The notes beneath the pieces were generated by a model that had not been told where the DNA came from, ran no database searches, and saw nothing but the letters and a program-made list of their open reading frames with translations. A stretch of 64,000 bases of DNA from the NCBI GenBank assembly GCA_002943765.1, contig PQWQ01000012.1:1804190-1868189 (forward strand), in the 5' to 3' direction. Each line of letters begins with the position of its first letter. The first letter of the stretch is position 1. Positions 44,794 through 56,677 of this stretch are shown one piece after another. Source of the stretch: Psoroptes ovis. Its lineage: Eukaryota > Arthropoda > Arachnida > Sarcoptiformes > Psoroptidae. The position numbers and the translations under genes are program-made.

Positions 44794-46371
44794 GCAATAA
44801 TCATCAATAATCATGTGTGGAATACATTACATTAAATATCAGTGTTAATCTCTACATCATATCGTCATACGTTGTAACAAATGCATCGTTTGTTTTCATT
44901 AAGATGATGATTGGATGAATGGATGCACACTTTCTGGTGCTCGATCGGTGCAATCAATCTATTGAATCATTCATATTGGATCTAACAAATCTTAAGCCGT
45001 TTAACATTAATAAATGAAAATTGATTATCGAAACGATTTGAAATTTAAAATTTTTATTGAATTTTCTCAAAATTTCACCCCTGTGAAATCATACCCCCAT
45101 AACTTGCCTTACGATCACACCCATTAACAACCCTTTCCATCTTTTCAATTTGCCACCCTCAACGGCGTGGGTCTTTGCCTCGTTCAATAGACCATCTTCA
45201 TATTAATATCACTCCCACTGTTCATTTGTTTCTGCCTCTTTACATATTCAATCATCAATCCATTCAACCATTTAGCCATTTAACCATTCATCCATTCAAT
45301 CATATAAATGATATTCGACATATTTAATGATTGATTATTCATTCACAACGGCAAAACAGCAGACACAAAACCAAACGAATAAATGACACAATTGAATCAT
45401 TTGAAAATTTATTCAATTTTACAATTTATTATTCATCTTTTTGGGGCCTTTTCAGGGCCAAAATTCAATTTTAAATTGTTACAAATTTTTTCCACCCCTC
45501 CATTTGATTATTCACTCGTACCATACACGAATCCATTACATGATCATTGAATCACTGAATCATTGAATCATTGAATCATTGAATCAGAGAATTCGATGAA
45601 TTCATGGCCGAAATTATCTCCGACAGCCCCAGAAATTCTTGGGGATCGTTGCCGACGATGTTCCCGAGCAAATCATTGCTCCCAGTGAATTCGCATGTTC
45701 CCGATGAATTCTCCTCGTTCTCCGAACAATGTCTCTGTCCTTGGATGCTCCAAGAACACCAAACACCAAAGATTCAGTGAATCGAAAATTTTTTTTTCAA
45801 AAAAATGAAATCAAATTCAATTTGACAAATTATGAATGATATACGAAATCATTTGGTTATTGTATTCATAATTTGAATATTTTCGACCAAAAAACAATTC
45901 ATATCGAAGCCAAAAAAAAACATGTTTGAAACATGAATTTGCTTGTGTTGTTTTTGGTTTTGTTGTCAATTGCGACAATTGAACAAAATCAATTCAGTCA
46001 GTGTCGTGTGATTGTGATTTTGACACAATCGAAATTCTCGATCCTTGACAATTTCATATGATTGCCTTGGATCGTAATTTCAACGATTGAAAATTTTCAA
46101 GTCGTTTTCAATGATTATTTTCCAATTGGTAAATTGGAAAATGGTAAATTATCATTATGTAATGCTTCCCGATCATCATTTGCAGACATTAAATGTGTTT
46201 TTCCATTCATATCTACGATTGTTTTGAAAATTGTTCAAATTCATTCAAATTCATTCCGTTTTAACATTTCACCAATTATCATTTAATTTGAATTGTAATT
46301 TCATGAATTTGAATTGTAATTTGAAGGAAAATGCATTTTCCCGAAGAAATAATCGATTGAAATATTTCGGA

Positions 46372-46445
46372 GCCTGTCCGAAAAGTTTTCTCGCATCAAA
46401 CAATGAAAGCGCCCATTGAAAATCGGCCAAAACTTTTTGGACACA
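46372..46445. mobile_element. Mariner-like MITE (copy 2, degenerate)
   Basis: Left end CCTGTCCGAAAAGTTTTCTC; the right end reverse-complemented reads TGTGTCCAAAAAGTTTTGGC. The internal phrase GCGCCCATTGAAAAT resembles ACGCCCATAGAAAAT in the copy at 63837. About 74 bp. Confidence 0.6.
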
Positions 46446-48185
46446 TGTATTTTGCATGCATTATGAATTTTAAATTTTCTTTTTAGGTTCATCATCCATT
46501 TCCATTTACATTTATTTCAACGATCAATATTCCTTTATTGTTTCCCCAATTTTCCTCATGATTTTCAATGATTTTCATTTTGGTACATTCGATTATGTGT
46601 TTGTTTGCACGATAATTTGATGCCATTAACCCGAATTGTTATTTGCCCTGAAGTCATTTCGGGAAAATTGAATGAATTCATATTTGAATTCATTGACCAA
46701 TTTTTTTCGAAAATGTATTTGAATCATTTGATCTAATTATCATTATTTAGTCTGAACTATTATTTTGTTTTATTGATAATCGGATCGAATAATGAATGAA
46801 TGAATGAATGATGCTTTTAAAAGCTTATTCACAAGCAATGATTTGATTATTTCATTTCGCTCATTGATAATGAATTTGATTATTGATCTTTGAATATGAA
46901 TCAATTCATGGATGGATGTGTGAATGAATGAATGAATGAATGGAATGAAAGCATTGTGAACATGTGAAAAGATAATTTCATTTTTTTCGATTTTGGATCG
47001 GATAAACAAATAATAAACAAACAAGCCAATTATTAAATTAACAAATGAACAAACAATAAACATTTATCGATAATTCAATTGAGTATTATGAGATTAATTG
47101 TTTGTTCTTTTTGTTTATTTGTTTCAGATGGTGCAAATACAAGTCAAATTAATCGCATTTCAGATTCATTTGCATGAAATTACGGCTCAATGATGTTTTT
47201 CATAATGATAATTATCAATAATTATGCTAATTATGATCAGTTTCTGGCCATTATGACCAGTGTCTAGTCATCGTGATCGTCAATTAATAATTTATTATGA
47301 AATTAATTAATCGATCAGGTTGATTGAATCAAATCCTTTGATAATTGATTCAATCAATGGTCACCATATGGTCACCACATATTGTTTCTTTCAATCCAAT
47401 TGATCAATGAATCAATGATCAAACAATTTTTGCAATTTTTCAAATAGAAAAATAAATAAACCTCGAAGCAAATGAAAATCATCCACATAATCAATCGATC
47501 GATCGAAATAGATTGATTGAATCTATTGATTTTATTTGATATTTGCTTGAATAGCAAAGGGCGAAGTCTTGTTTATCATATTATATCGTTAGCCAATAAG
47601 AATATTAACAAAACAAAGCAAAAACAAAAATAATAATAATGATTGGGCGTCAAATGGTAATAATGACGATAATGATGATATCATTATTATTATCGTTATC
47701 GTTATTATTATGGTCAACGATCATAAAAAATCAATCGGAATTTTCAAATAGATTCCAATATCGTCCAACATTTGAAAAATTAATGATAATATTTTCACAC
47801 ACAACAACACAACACAACAATCAAATACAATAAAATTTGAGCTGGAAAAAAAAATTCAATAAAAACCATTAAATTGAATTGAATTAAATTTAATTTAATT
47901 CGGGAGAGAGTGAAATGTCATAAAAATGAATATTTATTATTATCATTATTTTTACCAATGGTCAATCAAACAATGATCAATAAAGGTCCATAAAATAATA
48001 ATAATAATAATGATTTGTTTAATATTTGTTCAATGTCTGAAAATGATTGAATATAAATAAATGAATAAATTTTTATTGTATTTACAGAGAAACATATATG
48101 TTTGTGGGCATAAATATGTTTGTCGGTGATCGATATCCGCTTGTCCAATTGATCAGTGATCATTGATTTGTCTTCGATGTCTCGG

Positions 48186-48314
48186 CTGCCGCCGACGATG
48201 CTACGACTGCTGATAATGGTGCCACAACTGCTGATGCTGATGCAGCTGTGGCTGATGCTGGTGCTACAACCGCTTATAATGGTGCCACAACTGATGCCGA
48301 TAATGATATATAAA
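48186..48314 (+). repeat. Ala-coding-like duplicated segment, 63-bp period
   Basis: Two 30-bp copies 63 bp apart (48200-48229 and 48263-48292) differ at 3-4 positions and share TATAATGGTGCCACAACT-like sequence. Read in one frame the stretch is all Ala/Asp/Thr/Asn/Gly codons, ending in a TAA. It lies 85-210 bp upstream of the catalase start and is GC-richer than its surroundings. It could be a coding remnant or 5' regulatory sequence; no start codon or splice site supports translation. Confidence 0.4.
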
Positions 48315-48398
48315 TCGATTGATTTTTGATCGTTTCGATCGTAAATGATTCGAGATTTAAAATATTTAAAATTGACCAAATTCAATCAAATAACGATA

Positions 48399-50116
48399 AT
48401 GGCGGAACCAAACAATGTCAGTTATTTTCCGGCCAAAGACCCTGGAGCTGATCAGCTGAGACAATTTGCTAAAGAACATCAAGGACAAAAGGTATGCATG
48501 ACCATTTGTGGTTCGTTTGATTAATTTTAAATTCGGTATTTTATTGCTTTGGATGTTTGAATTTTTGAAATTGAATTTTAGCCACAATACATTACGACAG
48601 CAGCCGGTAGACGTATTGGAGACTATAGTAATGTCATTACTGTTGGACCACGTGGCCCCATGGTACTAGATGATGTACCGTATCTACAAGAATTGGCACA
48701 TTTCAATCGTGAACGTATACCGGAACGTGTTGTACATGCAAAAGGAACCGGTGCATTTGGTTATTTTGAAGTGACCAGCAGCGAAATACAAAAATATTGT
48801 CGTTCAGCATTGTTCAGCCAAGTTGGAAAACGTACACGTTGTGCAGCAAGATTTTCGACCGTTGTTCGTGAACGTGGTTCAGCCGATACTGTTCGTGATG
48901 TTCGTGGTTTTACTATACGTTTTTATACGGAAGAAGGTAATTGGGATTTAGTCGGTAATAATACACCGGTATTTTTTGTACGTGATCCACATTTTTTCAT
49001 GAGATTTATTCATTCACAAAAACGTAATCCACAAACAAATTTATTGGATTATAATGCCCGATGGGATTTTTTCACTTTGCATCCTGAATCATTACATCAA
49101 GTTACATGGATGTACAGTGATAAAGGTATACCGAATGGTTTCCGCCATATGGATGGTTGGGGTTCGCATACTTATAAGATGATCAATGATAAAAATGAAC
49201 CATTTTATAATAAATTCTATTGGCGTTCGAATCAAGGTGTGAAGAATTTGGATACAAAAACAGCCAACGAGCTGGCTGCCAATGATCCAGATTATAATTG
49301 TCATGATTTATATGATGCTATTGCACGTAAAGAATATCCATCATGGACATTGCTGGTACAAATAATGACATATGAACAAGCAAAACACTTTGAATTTAAT
49401 CCATTCGATGTAACGAAAACATGGCCCGAAAATGATTATCCATACATTGAAGTTGGCCGCTTGACATTGAATGAAAATCCTCGAAATTATTTCGTCGATA
49501 TCGAGCAGCTAGCATTTAGTCCATCGAATCGTGTACCCGGTATCGAATTTTCACCCGATAAAATGCTGCAGGCACGTGTATTTGCTTATGCTGATGCACA
49601 TCGTTACAGGTTTGTTGATTTTATTTATTTTATAATTTCATTCGAATTCGAAAATAATCGAAAATTACCCCCATAAAACGATAAAGAATCGGTGTAAATG
49701 CAAACCTAATACCAGTAAATCGACCAATCATACCCGTGAATGATCCAACCATTCGTGATGGTAAAATGCGTACCGATGATAATCATGGTGGCGCACCAAA
49801 TTATTGGCCAAATTCATTCGATAATAATCGTGATGATCCTATTGGTTCGAATGAACCAAGATGGCCAATATCGGCAACCGATATTGATCGCTTTGAATCG
49901 AATGATGAAGATAATTATACACAAGTACGACAATTATATCTTCAATATGATCATGATGAACGTGAACGTTTACATGATAATATTGCAATGGATTTACAAT
50001 ATTGTTATGAATTTATCGTTGATCGTGCGTTGAAACATTTTGAAAATGTTCACCACGATTATGCATCAGGTATTCGACGATCGTTGCAAAATTTGCGAAT
50101 GCAAAATAGCAAATAA
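48399..50116 (+). CDS. CAT: Catalase (monofunctional, haem)
   Basis: Three exons, 48399-48491, 48582-49609 and 49687-50116, all GT-AG and in phase, 516 residues. The product splits hydrogen peroxide to water and oxygen. The catalytic His is residue 83 in VVHAKGTGAFGYFEV, followed by RFSTV and GSADTVRDVRGF; the catalytic Asn (about 157) is in LVGNNTPVFFVRDP; the haem-ligand Tyr is in RVFAYADAHRYRIGVN, which spans the exon 2/3 junction. The length matches animal catalases (about 500-530). The C-terminus LRMQNSK lacks a canonical SKL or the vertebrate KANL signal, so peroxisome import by PTS1 is uncertain. Confidence 0.97.
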
Positions 50117-50344
50117 ATTGTGGCTTAAAATCTTAAAATCTCTTTGAATTCGTTTTCAAAGGTTCGATTAAATCGAAATTTTCAAAAATTAAAAATTGAT
50201 AATTCAAGAGATTCAAGAGATACAAATCCAATACACCCAAATTAATCAATTGAATGTCAAAACATTCACAAATTCACCAAAACCAAATCAAAATTCAATA
50301 TGTGCTTCCAAAGTCTTTGACGATAATCAATAAAATTTCTGAAA

Positions 50345-50515
50345 TTAACTTTGAGCAAATTCCATGACCATTCCATCTCGATGAACCAATTTGGTTTCAA
50401 TTCGTTTTCGATGACCAGCCGATGCCTCGGTGCTCAGTGCTACGGCCCAACCGAATGGCCAAATTAAAGAACACACCAAAAAACCAATCGAAATGACCTG
50501 TTCCAATATGGTCAT
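50345..50515 (-). CDS. Putative 56-residue single-pass membrane protein
   Basis: ATG at 50515-50513, stop TAA at 50347-50345. The product starts MTILEQVISIGFLVCSLIWP, followed by FGWAVALSTEASAGHRKRIE and a short charged end. Residues ~6-28 form a good transmembrane or signal-anchor helix with Trp/Pro/Gly at its end, followed by a basic stretch. The GC content and codon mix are clearly higher than in the flanking DNA, as in the confirmed genes here. I do not recognise the family; small mitochondrial or ER membrane proteins look like this. It is convergent with catalase, 228 bp between stops. It could also be an exon of a longer gene. Confidence 0.5.
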   Translation of the reverse strand: MTILEQVISIGFLVCSLIWPFGWAVALSTEASAGHRKRIETKLVHRDGMVMEFAQS

Positions 50516-52844
50516 TTATTAATTTGAATTTGAATGTACTCATTTGAAACAAATTACATTGAATAATTTGATTTTCTCGTGATTATTACAATTATCAATG
50601 ATTTGGGCAATCATTTTTATTAATTCCGATTCATTCATTCAATTCAGTCCTGTCTGCCATATAATAATAATGAAACATACAATTGAATCATACAAACAAA
50701 TAATTTCAAATAATAATAATCGAGAAACAAGAGAAATATATATAAAAAACAAATTACCCGAAATTACTAATTCAATACCGATCATAATCATCATCATCAT
50801 CATCATCATCATCATACTCTCAGGAAAATCCATCAGATTTTCATGTGGTAGAAGCATAGGCAAATTTCTGCTCCTCCTCCGCTAAAAAACATATATACAT
50901 GTTTGGTTATTTCAATGTATAAAAATTTCACAATCGTTCACAGCTGATGATTTGGACTTGTAAAAATTTTTGAAAAATTGATAATAATGAAGTTTATTGA
51001 ATTCGCTTGATTTTCAGGGCAACAAATATCAAATTTGTCATTTAGTAGGATTGTTGAGCCAATAAATTGAGAAATAATTGTCAAATTACGCATTTCTCAA
51101 TGCTAACCAACAAATGATGATAAATTTGGGAAACTTGGTCGGATTTTGAGTAAAATTTTGAGCCTAATTTTCAATGAATAAGTCATGAGTAATAAAGAAA
51201 TCTAAGCTAATAATTTTTCTATAATTTTAAATTAGATGAAATCTCAATGCCCGAAATCATTTAGAGGCCTTATTCATTCAACACAAAATTGGACCCATAT
51301 TTCCATGAGTTCGGAACCAGATCGATTAATGAAATAATCATCTCCAATTGTTATTAATGTGATTGCATGAAACAAATTTGTATTTTTTTAATTGATGAAA
51401 ATTATTAAATAAAATTTTTATAATTGAATAAACTGAAATTTGAATACGAAAATACATGAAGAATATTATAATTAAAAACGAATGTGATCACTGTGCAATC
51501 GGAAGATCCAAGGACTCGACCTTGCAAACATTTCAGAAAGGTCTTTGACATCAGAGCCGTAAAATGTTTCCAAATTATTTTTCAAAATTTTCACACGACA
51601 GAAACTTAAAGAAACTCGCAAACATTAATATACCTAAGGGCTTAAGGGCCTCAAATATTTTTTTCTCACATTTAATCCCTCGCGTCGCCAGCTCAGTAAT
51701 CCTTTTCGTCGTCAGTTGACTATTTTTCTTCAAAATTCATATTTTCTTTTTAACAATTTCTGTTGCATAACGAAAGGGCTAAACGACAAATATTGAATTA
51801 AAATCTTTAAACTTTGGGACTTTAAAACTTTATTGAACTTTATGGGTTATGAGTTATGGTTTATTTTATCTGAAAAACATTTTAAAATGGAAAGTTAAAT
51901 TAATAGAGGAAAAATGTTTATTCTCACGTCGTGGCCACTTGGTCATTGAAATTGACATCCTAACTTTGTCTTTGACTTTTTGATAATGAGACCTAAGTGT
52001 CGACGATCGTGGTGTTCAAATATGTGTTTTTGGTTAGTGTTTGAGAGTAATTATGTTGTTTGTGCCGATCCTTGGTCTTTGTGTTGCGTACTTTATGTTG
52101 TTCTGTTGTTCGTATCGTAGGAAAGTTTAGCTTTCTTCTAAAAATTTTCAAAATCAATTAACGGATTAAATTCGTAAGATAAGAATGTTCAAAAATAAAT
52201 ATATACAATTTTTTTCAGAACGGTTTGTGTTTTGGGAAAGGTTCTAAGTTTCTTAAGAAAAATCTCAAAAGCAATTAAAGGCTTAGAACCATAAGATAAA
52301 AATATTCATAATTGGATGTCACGGTGGTCAACATGGGCTTTGATTCTATTTCTTGAAACTGCTAATTATTTTTTGTGCCCATCAGTAATTGAAATAAATA
52401 ATTGGTGTACGTCCTTTGTGAATAAAGTCCCTAAATCTCTCTCCTTTTAAAATTTGAATTTTATATTTTGCAACGATTTTTAATAAAATTATAACGATTT
52501 TTGTTGAATGAAGTCTAACAACGAAAATCATACGAAAATAACCTATTCTCTGCAACAATTTCACGATTTTGTTACGATCATTTTAAAATTTCATCTTCAT
52601 TTTTATCAAATTCTCGCCCATCATTATCATTATTCAATCTCAATATTCAATTTATATTAACTTTTCCATTTATATTTCCACTTTTTTTTGATTAACCGAA
52701 TATCATTTATATTTTTCATTTATTCTTAACTGTTTGATTAATTTTAATTCCATTTTAATATCTATAGCTTGAACCTCAGAATCTAATTCATTTTTTTCAG
52801 ATAAATTTCACTGTACCGTTTCGAATAATTCTAATCCATCAAAT
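50516..52844. other. 2.3-kb intergenic region
   Basis: Low-complexity AT-rich DNA with a (CAT)n run at about 50785-50815. Parts of 51480-52100 are less AT-rich, and words such as CTCGCGTCGCCAG and CACGTCGTGGCCAC suggest foreign or regulatory DNA, but no ORF or inverted-repeat end was found. It should contain the promoter or 5' terminus of the transposase-like gene that follows. Confidence 0.4.
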
Positions 52845-55800
52845 ATGTCGGCTACCAACAGTGAGTATATTTTTGCACAGATATTAATAATTTGACTGTT
52901 ATTATTTTGATAATTGACAATTAATTTTTGAATTAACAGAAAATAACGAAGTCCAAAAAGTCAAATCAAAAATGCTCACTGTGTGTTGCTATATTCAACA
53001 AGGAATACTCGCTTATGAACTTATTAAAATTTATAAAGAATTCGTTGAAAAGTTAGAAGTTACCGTCCAAAATTATCAATCATTCAATATCGATATGGAA
53101 AAATTTGAATATATTCAGCAAAAAATGACCGAGTTAGCCAATTCTGATCCAAAACATCAAGACGACTTGAAGGACTATTTAGCGAAATCGGAAGATCTGA
53201 AAAGTAATTTGAAAAACCTACAAAAGAGGAGAAAATTAGATCCGCAAAGTCCAATCTACAAGAATTACAAAGATTTGCAACAGAAAATAGTTTCATCAAT
53301 TTCATGCTGTGGCCGTATTTATAAGACCGACAGTGGTATGTTACGACACATCGATAAAAATCATATGGAAGCCTTCATTGATCCATCGATCGACATATCA
53401 CCGCAAGAAGCATCATCAGAACCATTACCAGCAACATCACCGCAAGAAGAATCATCAGAACCATTACCATCAACATCACCGCAAGAAGCATCATCAGAAC
53501 CATTACCAGCAACATCACCGCAAGAAGAATCATCAGAACCATTACCATCAACATCACCGCAAGAAGCATCATCAGAACCATTACCAGCAACATCACCGCA
53601 AGAAGAATCATCAGAACCATTACCATCAACATCACCGCAAGAAGCATCATCAGAACCATTACCAGCAACATCATCGCAAGAAGCATCATCAGAACCATTA
53701 CCATCAACATCATCAGCACCATTGCCCACAGATGATATTCGACCGCCGACACCCGAACCTATGTCTATTTCAAGTTCGGAAGAAGAAACAGATTACGATT
53801 CGGATGACTTAATAACAATTACTTGTGACTACGTAGAAGATGAAGAAGACGAAGACGATGATGATGACGATTATACAGCGCCATTTCCATTCTTTGAAAA
53901 AGTCAAAAAAAATTTATCAGAGGACGATTACACTGATTTTGCCGAATTAGCGGAATCTGTAATATATAACTTAAATGTAGATAAGGCAAAGCATTCTTCA
54001 ACAGCAAATTTATTGAAAACCTGGAGCCGAATATTGATAAGAAGAAATCCTCTCTTGAAAAAATATATTGAAAATTTTATCGCTTCAAGATATTATCAAC
54101 GGCAATATATCAGAAGAATGAACGGTTACATCCAATTTAAAGAATATCAATTTTCGAATTCTGGGCTTCGTTATTATTACGTTCCGGTGAAATCGCTAAT
54201 CAAGGAATATATTCTCTCAGATCAATTGGTGAAAATAATTCTGGAAGAAAAACGGGACCAACTGCCCCCGTATATCCATAAAAATGATTTCAACAACAAG
54301 TTGAGGCTTATGGTGTACGGCGATGAGTTTGGTGTGGCAAATCCCTTGGGAGCATCGAGTGCAAGGCAAAAAATTTACGCATTGTATCTTGATGTTGACA
54401 ATCATGTCATACCCACCACCAAACTCAGTTCCATTTATGTTTTGATGATATGGCGGTCCCAAGATAGGAAATCGGCTCAAGTCACATACGAAGACATGAT
54501 GTCTCCTCTCATAGATGACTTGAAAAGTTTGATTCAAAATGGAGTCGAATATAAGGGTACCAAGATACCGGTATGCCTCTCGCATATTCTGGGTATGTTA
54601 TATTTTGAATGTATCATTTCGAATCCTATAATTAATCTCGTATTTTTGATGACATAGGAGATAACTTAGCCATCGCTGAACTGTTAGGATTCAGCTGTTC
54701 ATTTGGTCGGTCATTCAGATGCAGATACTGCGGGCAAAGTTATAAAAATATTAAAGAAATCGAAGTTCGACCCCTAACAATAAACAGAGGGTACGAAAAA
54801 TATGCCTCAGATTTGCAGTCTGTGACTAAGAGCAGCAAATTCCAAAGTTACTACGGAATTAAAAGAAACTCAGCTTTCGCATCTCTGAGTATAAACGTTT
54901 ATCAACTTTCCCCTCCTGACTGGTTCCACGATGTTCCCGAAGGTAAAATTCTTCTCTAAACTTTTTCTAACATTAAATGTCATTCTTTTTTTACAGGTAT
55001 CGTGACTAGGATTTTGCCAGCAGTTTTGAAGAAAATATCAAAATTTATCGATTCTGGCAGTATGAAAGAAAGAATTGATGGCCTTAAATTAGTCAACGGG
55101 CTAATTACCATCAGTTCCGGCTCCACTATGTTGATCAAGGGGAAAGGATTTCAGAAACTTGAATTCGCTTGTCGCCTCATCGAAATTTTCCCCGAAATTT
55201 TGCTTCGACATGATAGGGAATTTGAACTATACTTTAATCTTCGAAAATTCATATACCTGACTTACACTAGTAATCCAGGCGATGCGCAAGAAATCGGGTC
55301 AGTTGCTAAATCTCTGGCCCAAAACTGTATCGATGAAGATATCATGTTCCCAAAGATGCATTTCATAACACATTACGGTGAAATGACTGCATTTTATGGA
55401 TCTTTAATGCGATACAGCACAGAAAAGTATGAGCGAAAGCATGCTTTTCTGAAAGATCTTATTGAGGCATCGAAAAATTATATGAATGTTCCGCAATCGA
55501 TCCTGAAGCGGCATCAGGCATCGATGCCTTTCTTTGCGGACAGAAAAGATATCGAAGAAGGTTTAGATGGACCATTGTTGGCTAGTGATCGACCGTTTCC
55601 ATTGAATCACCAAATTGCTAGGGCCCTTTCGAATACAGATGATGAATTTCTGGAGGCTAAAAAGTTCTTCAGAAAAGAAAATAAGATTATTGCAAGCGGA
55701 ATATTATGGCGAACCACTGAAAACGATGAGAGATGTAACATCCCCAAAATTTCCATCAAATCTCCTAATTATTCAGTGGAACTGAATCAATTATTTTATA

Positions 55801-55895
55801 TAAACAGTTTTATATTCAAAATGGATGGCGCTTACCATTTGAATAACGTAAGCCGAAAATGCAAGACAACTCAAAATAGATCTGAAGCTAACTGA
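52845..55895 (+). CDS. Transposase-like (RNase H-fold) protein, four exons
   Basis: Exons 52845-52860, 52940-54592, 54658-54942 and 54997-55895, GT-AG and in phase, 950 residues. Residues ~17-125 look helical/coiled coil. A degenerate zinc-finger-like SCCGRIYKTDSGMLRHIDKN follows, then eight 13-residue SPQEASSEPLPAT-type repeats, a Ser/Asp/Glu acidic stretch and a conserved-looking C-terminal ~600 residues. These include LRLMVYGDEFGVANPLGASS (Asp 467), SHILGDNLAIAELLGF (Asp 558, over the exon 2/3 join), CRYCG and FPKMHFITHYGE. The YGDEF...NPLG / GDNL / CRxC pattern is that of a widespread invertebrate family of transposase-derived proteins (KDZ/CACTA-like by resemblance, not established). No terminal repeats were found, so it may be a domesticated gene or an intron-bearing transposon. 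No stop or frameshift. Confidence 0.75.
53398..53709 (+). repeat. Coding 39-bp tandem repeat, eight units in an alternating 78-bp pattern
   Basis: Eight near-identical 39-bp units encode SPQEASSEPLPAT and SPQEESSEPLPST in strict alternation for the first six; then an AT-type unit and a hybrid SSQEASSEPLPST. The repeat is in frame and lies in the linker before the acidic stretch of the transposase-like protein. Alternation implies a 78-bp unit was duplicated as a block. Confidence 0.95.
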
Positions 55896-56006
55896 CCCTG
55901 GATACAAACCAACTCGAAGTATCTGAAGATAACCCTGGATACAAACCAACTCGAAGTATCTGAAGATAACCCTGGATACAAATCAACTCGAAGTATCTGA
56001 AGCTAT
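55896..56006 (+). repeat. Three 37-bp tandem units directly after the stop codon
   Basis: The unit begins CCCTGGATACAAACCAACTC and continues with GAAGTATCTGAAGATAA. Three copies follow one another, the third with one internal change (AAATC for AAACC) and a diverged end. It starts at the base after the transposase-like gene's TGA. A further partial copy (CGAAGTATCTGAAACTATC) lies near 56186. Confidence 0.9.
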
Positions 56007-56539
56007 TTTTTTCAAATTACTGAATATAATTCAACTGTTTTTTTTTCATTGTTTATTTGCTCAATTCCTAACTGTTTGATCCATTTTCATCATCATCACA
56101 TACTGATCCAATCTTTTACTTTTCCATCCTTTTTCATCCTTTCTTTGACTTTTTCCTTTTTCCTTCCTTTATCCTTTTTCATCATCGAAGTATCTGAAAC
56201 TATCTAAAAATGATCGTATTTAATGGTCAAGAAATCAAGGTATGAAAAGTATTGATTATTAATGATTTATTTAGGATTATCATAACATCTTGGAGTTCCC
56301 GAACACTGGATGGTAACGGAAGATCAAACAATGGAATAGATACTGGGTTTGGTGATAATCATTCTGTTGATTCTAACAGAGGTCAAGGTTTTTATGATTC
56401 TTTGAGCGCATTATAATCTTTTTAAATTCCAAAACAGGTCAAAACAGTGGCTAATGCAAAGGATAATGATGACAAATTTTATACGAAACAAATTTCATGG
56501 TGATGAAAATCAGCAAAATAATGGATTGTTTGAAGAGAT

Positions 56540-56677
56540 TTGTATGAACGCTCCTGGTTTTTTATCATATTTGCCGAGGACATCATGGTTATCGCCCAAA
56601 ATGATGAAACAATGAACGAAATCGTCACTGATTTTGAAAAGAAATTTCTGACATTGGGCAAATCAGTGATGATCTAG
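56540..56677 (+). pseudogene. Remnant of a copia-type reverse transcriptase
   Basis: In one frame 56558-56677 reads FFIIFAEDIMVIAQNDETMN, then EIVTDFEKKFLTLGKSVMI and a stop. This resembles the copia RT block in which a YVDD box is followed by IMVIAKN, an acidic helix and a KF-x-M-x-x-LG. The YVDD equivalent is FAED, so the active site is lost, and the flanking frames are broken. Too short to classify further. Confidence 0.5.

Larger units (their letters stand above)
43183..48398. other. 5.2-kb AT-rich intergenic region with mariner-like fragments
   Basis: Mostly low-complexity sequence with (GAAT)n/(CATT)n runs (44589-44605, 46793-46811, 46924-46941). It contains two mariner-like short elements (44703-44793, 46372-46445), a locally GC-richer stretch at 45600-45780 with a 58-codon ORF of doubtful status, and an Ala-coding-like duplicated segment at 48186-48314. 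No established gene. Confidence 0.5.

Noticed and set aside
53361..53752. Open minus-strand frames and a second plus-strand frame over the repeat
   Set aside because: They are by-products of the 39-bp tandem repeat, whose length is a multiple of three. Only the SPQEASSEPLP frame joins to conserved sequence on both sides.
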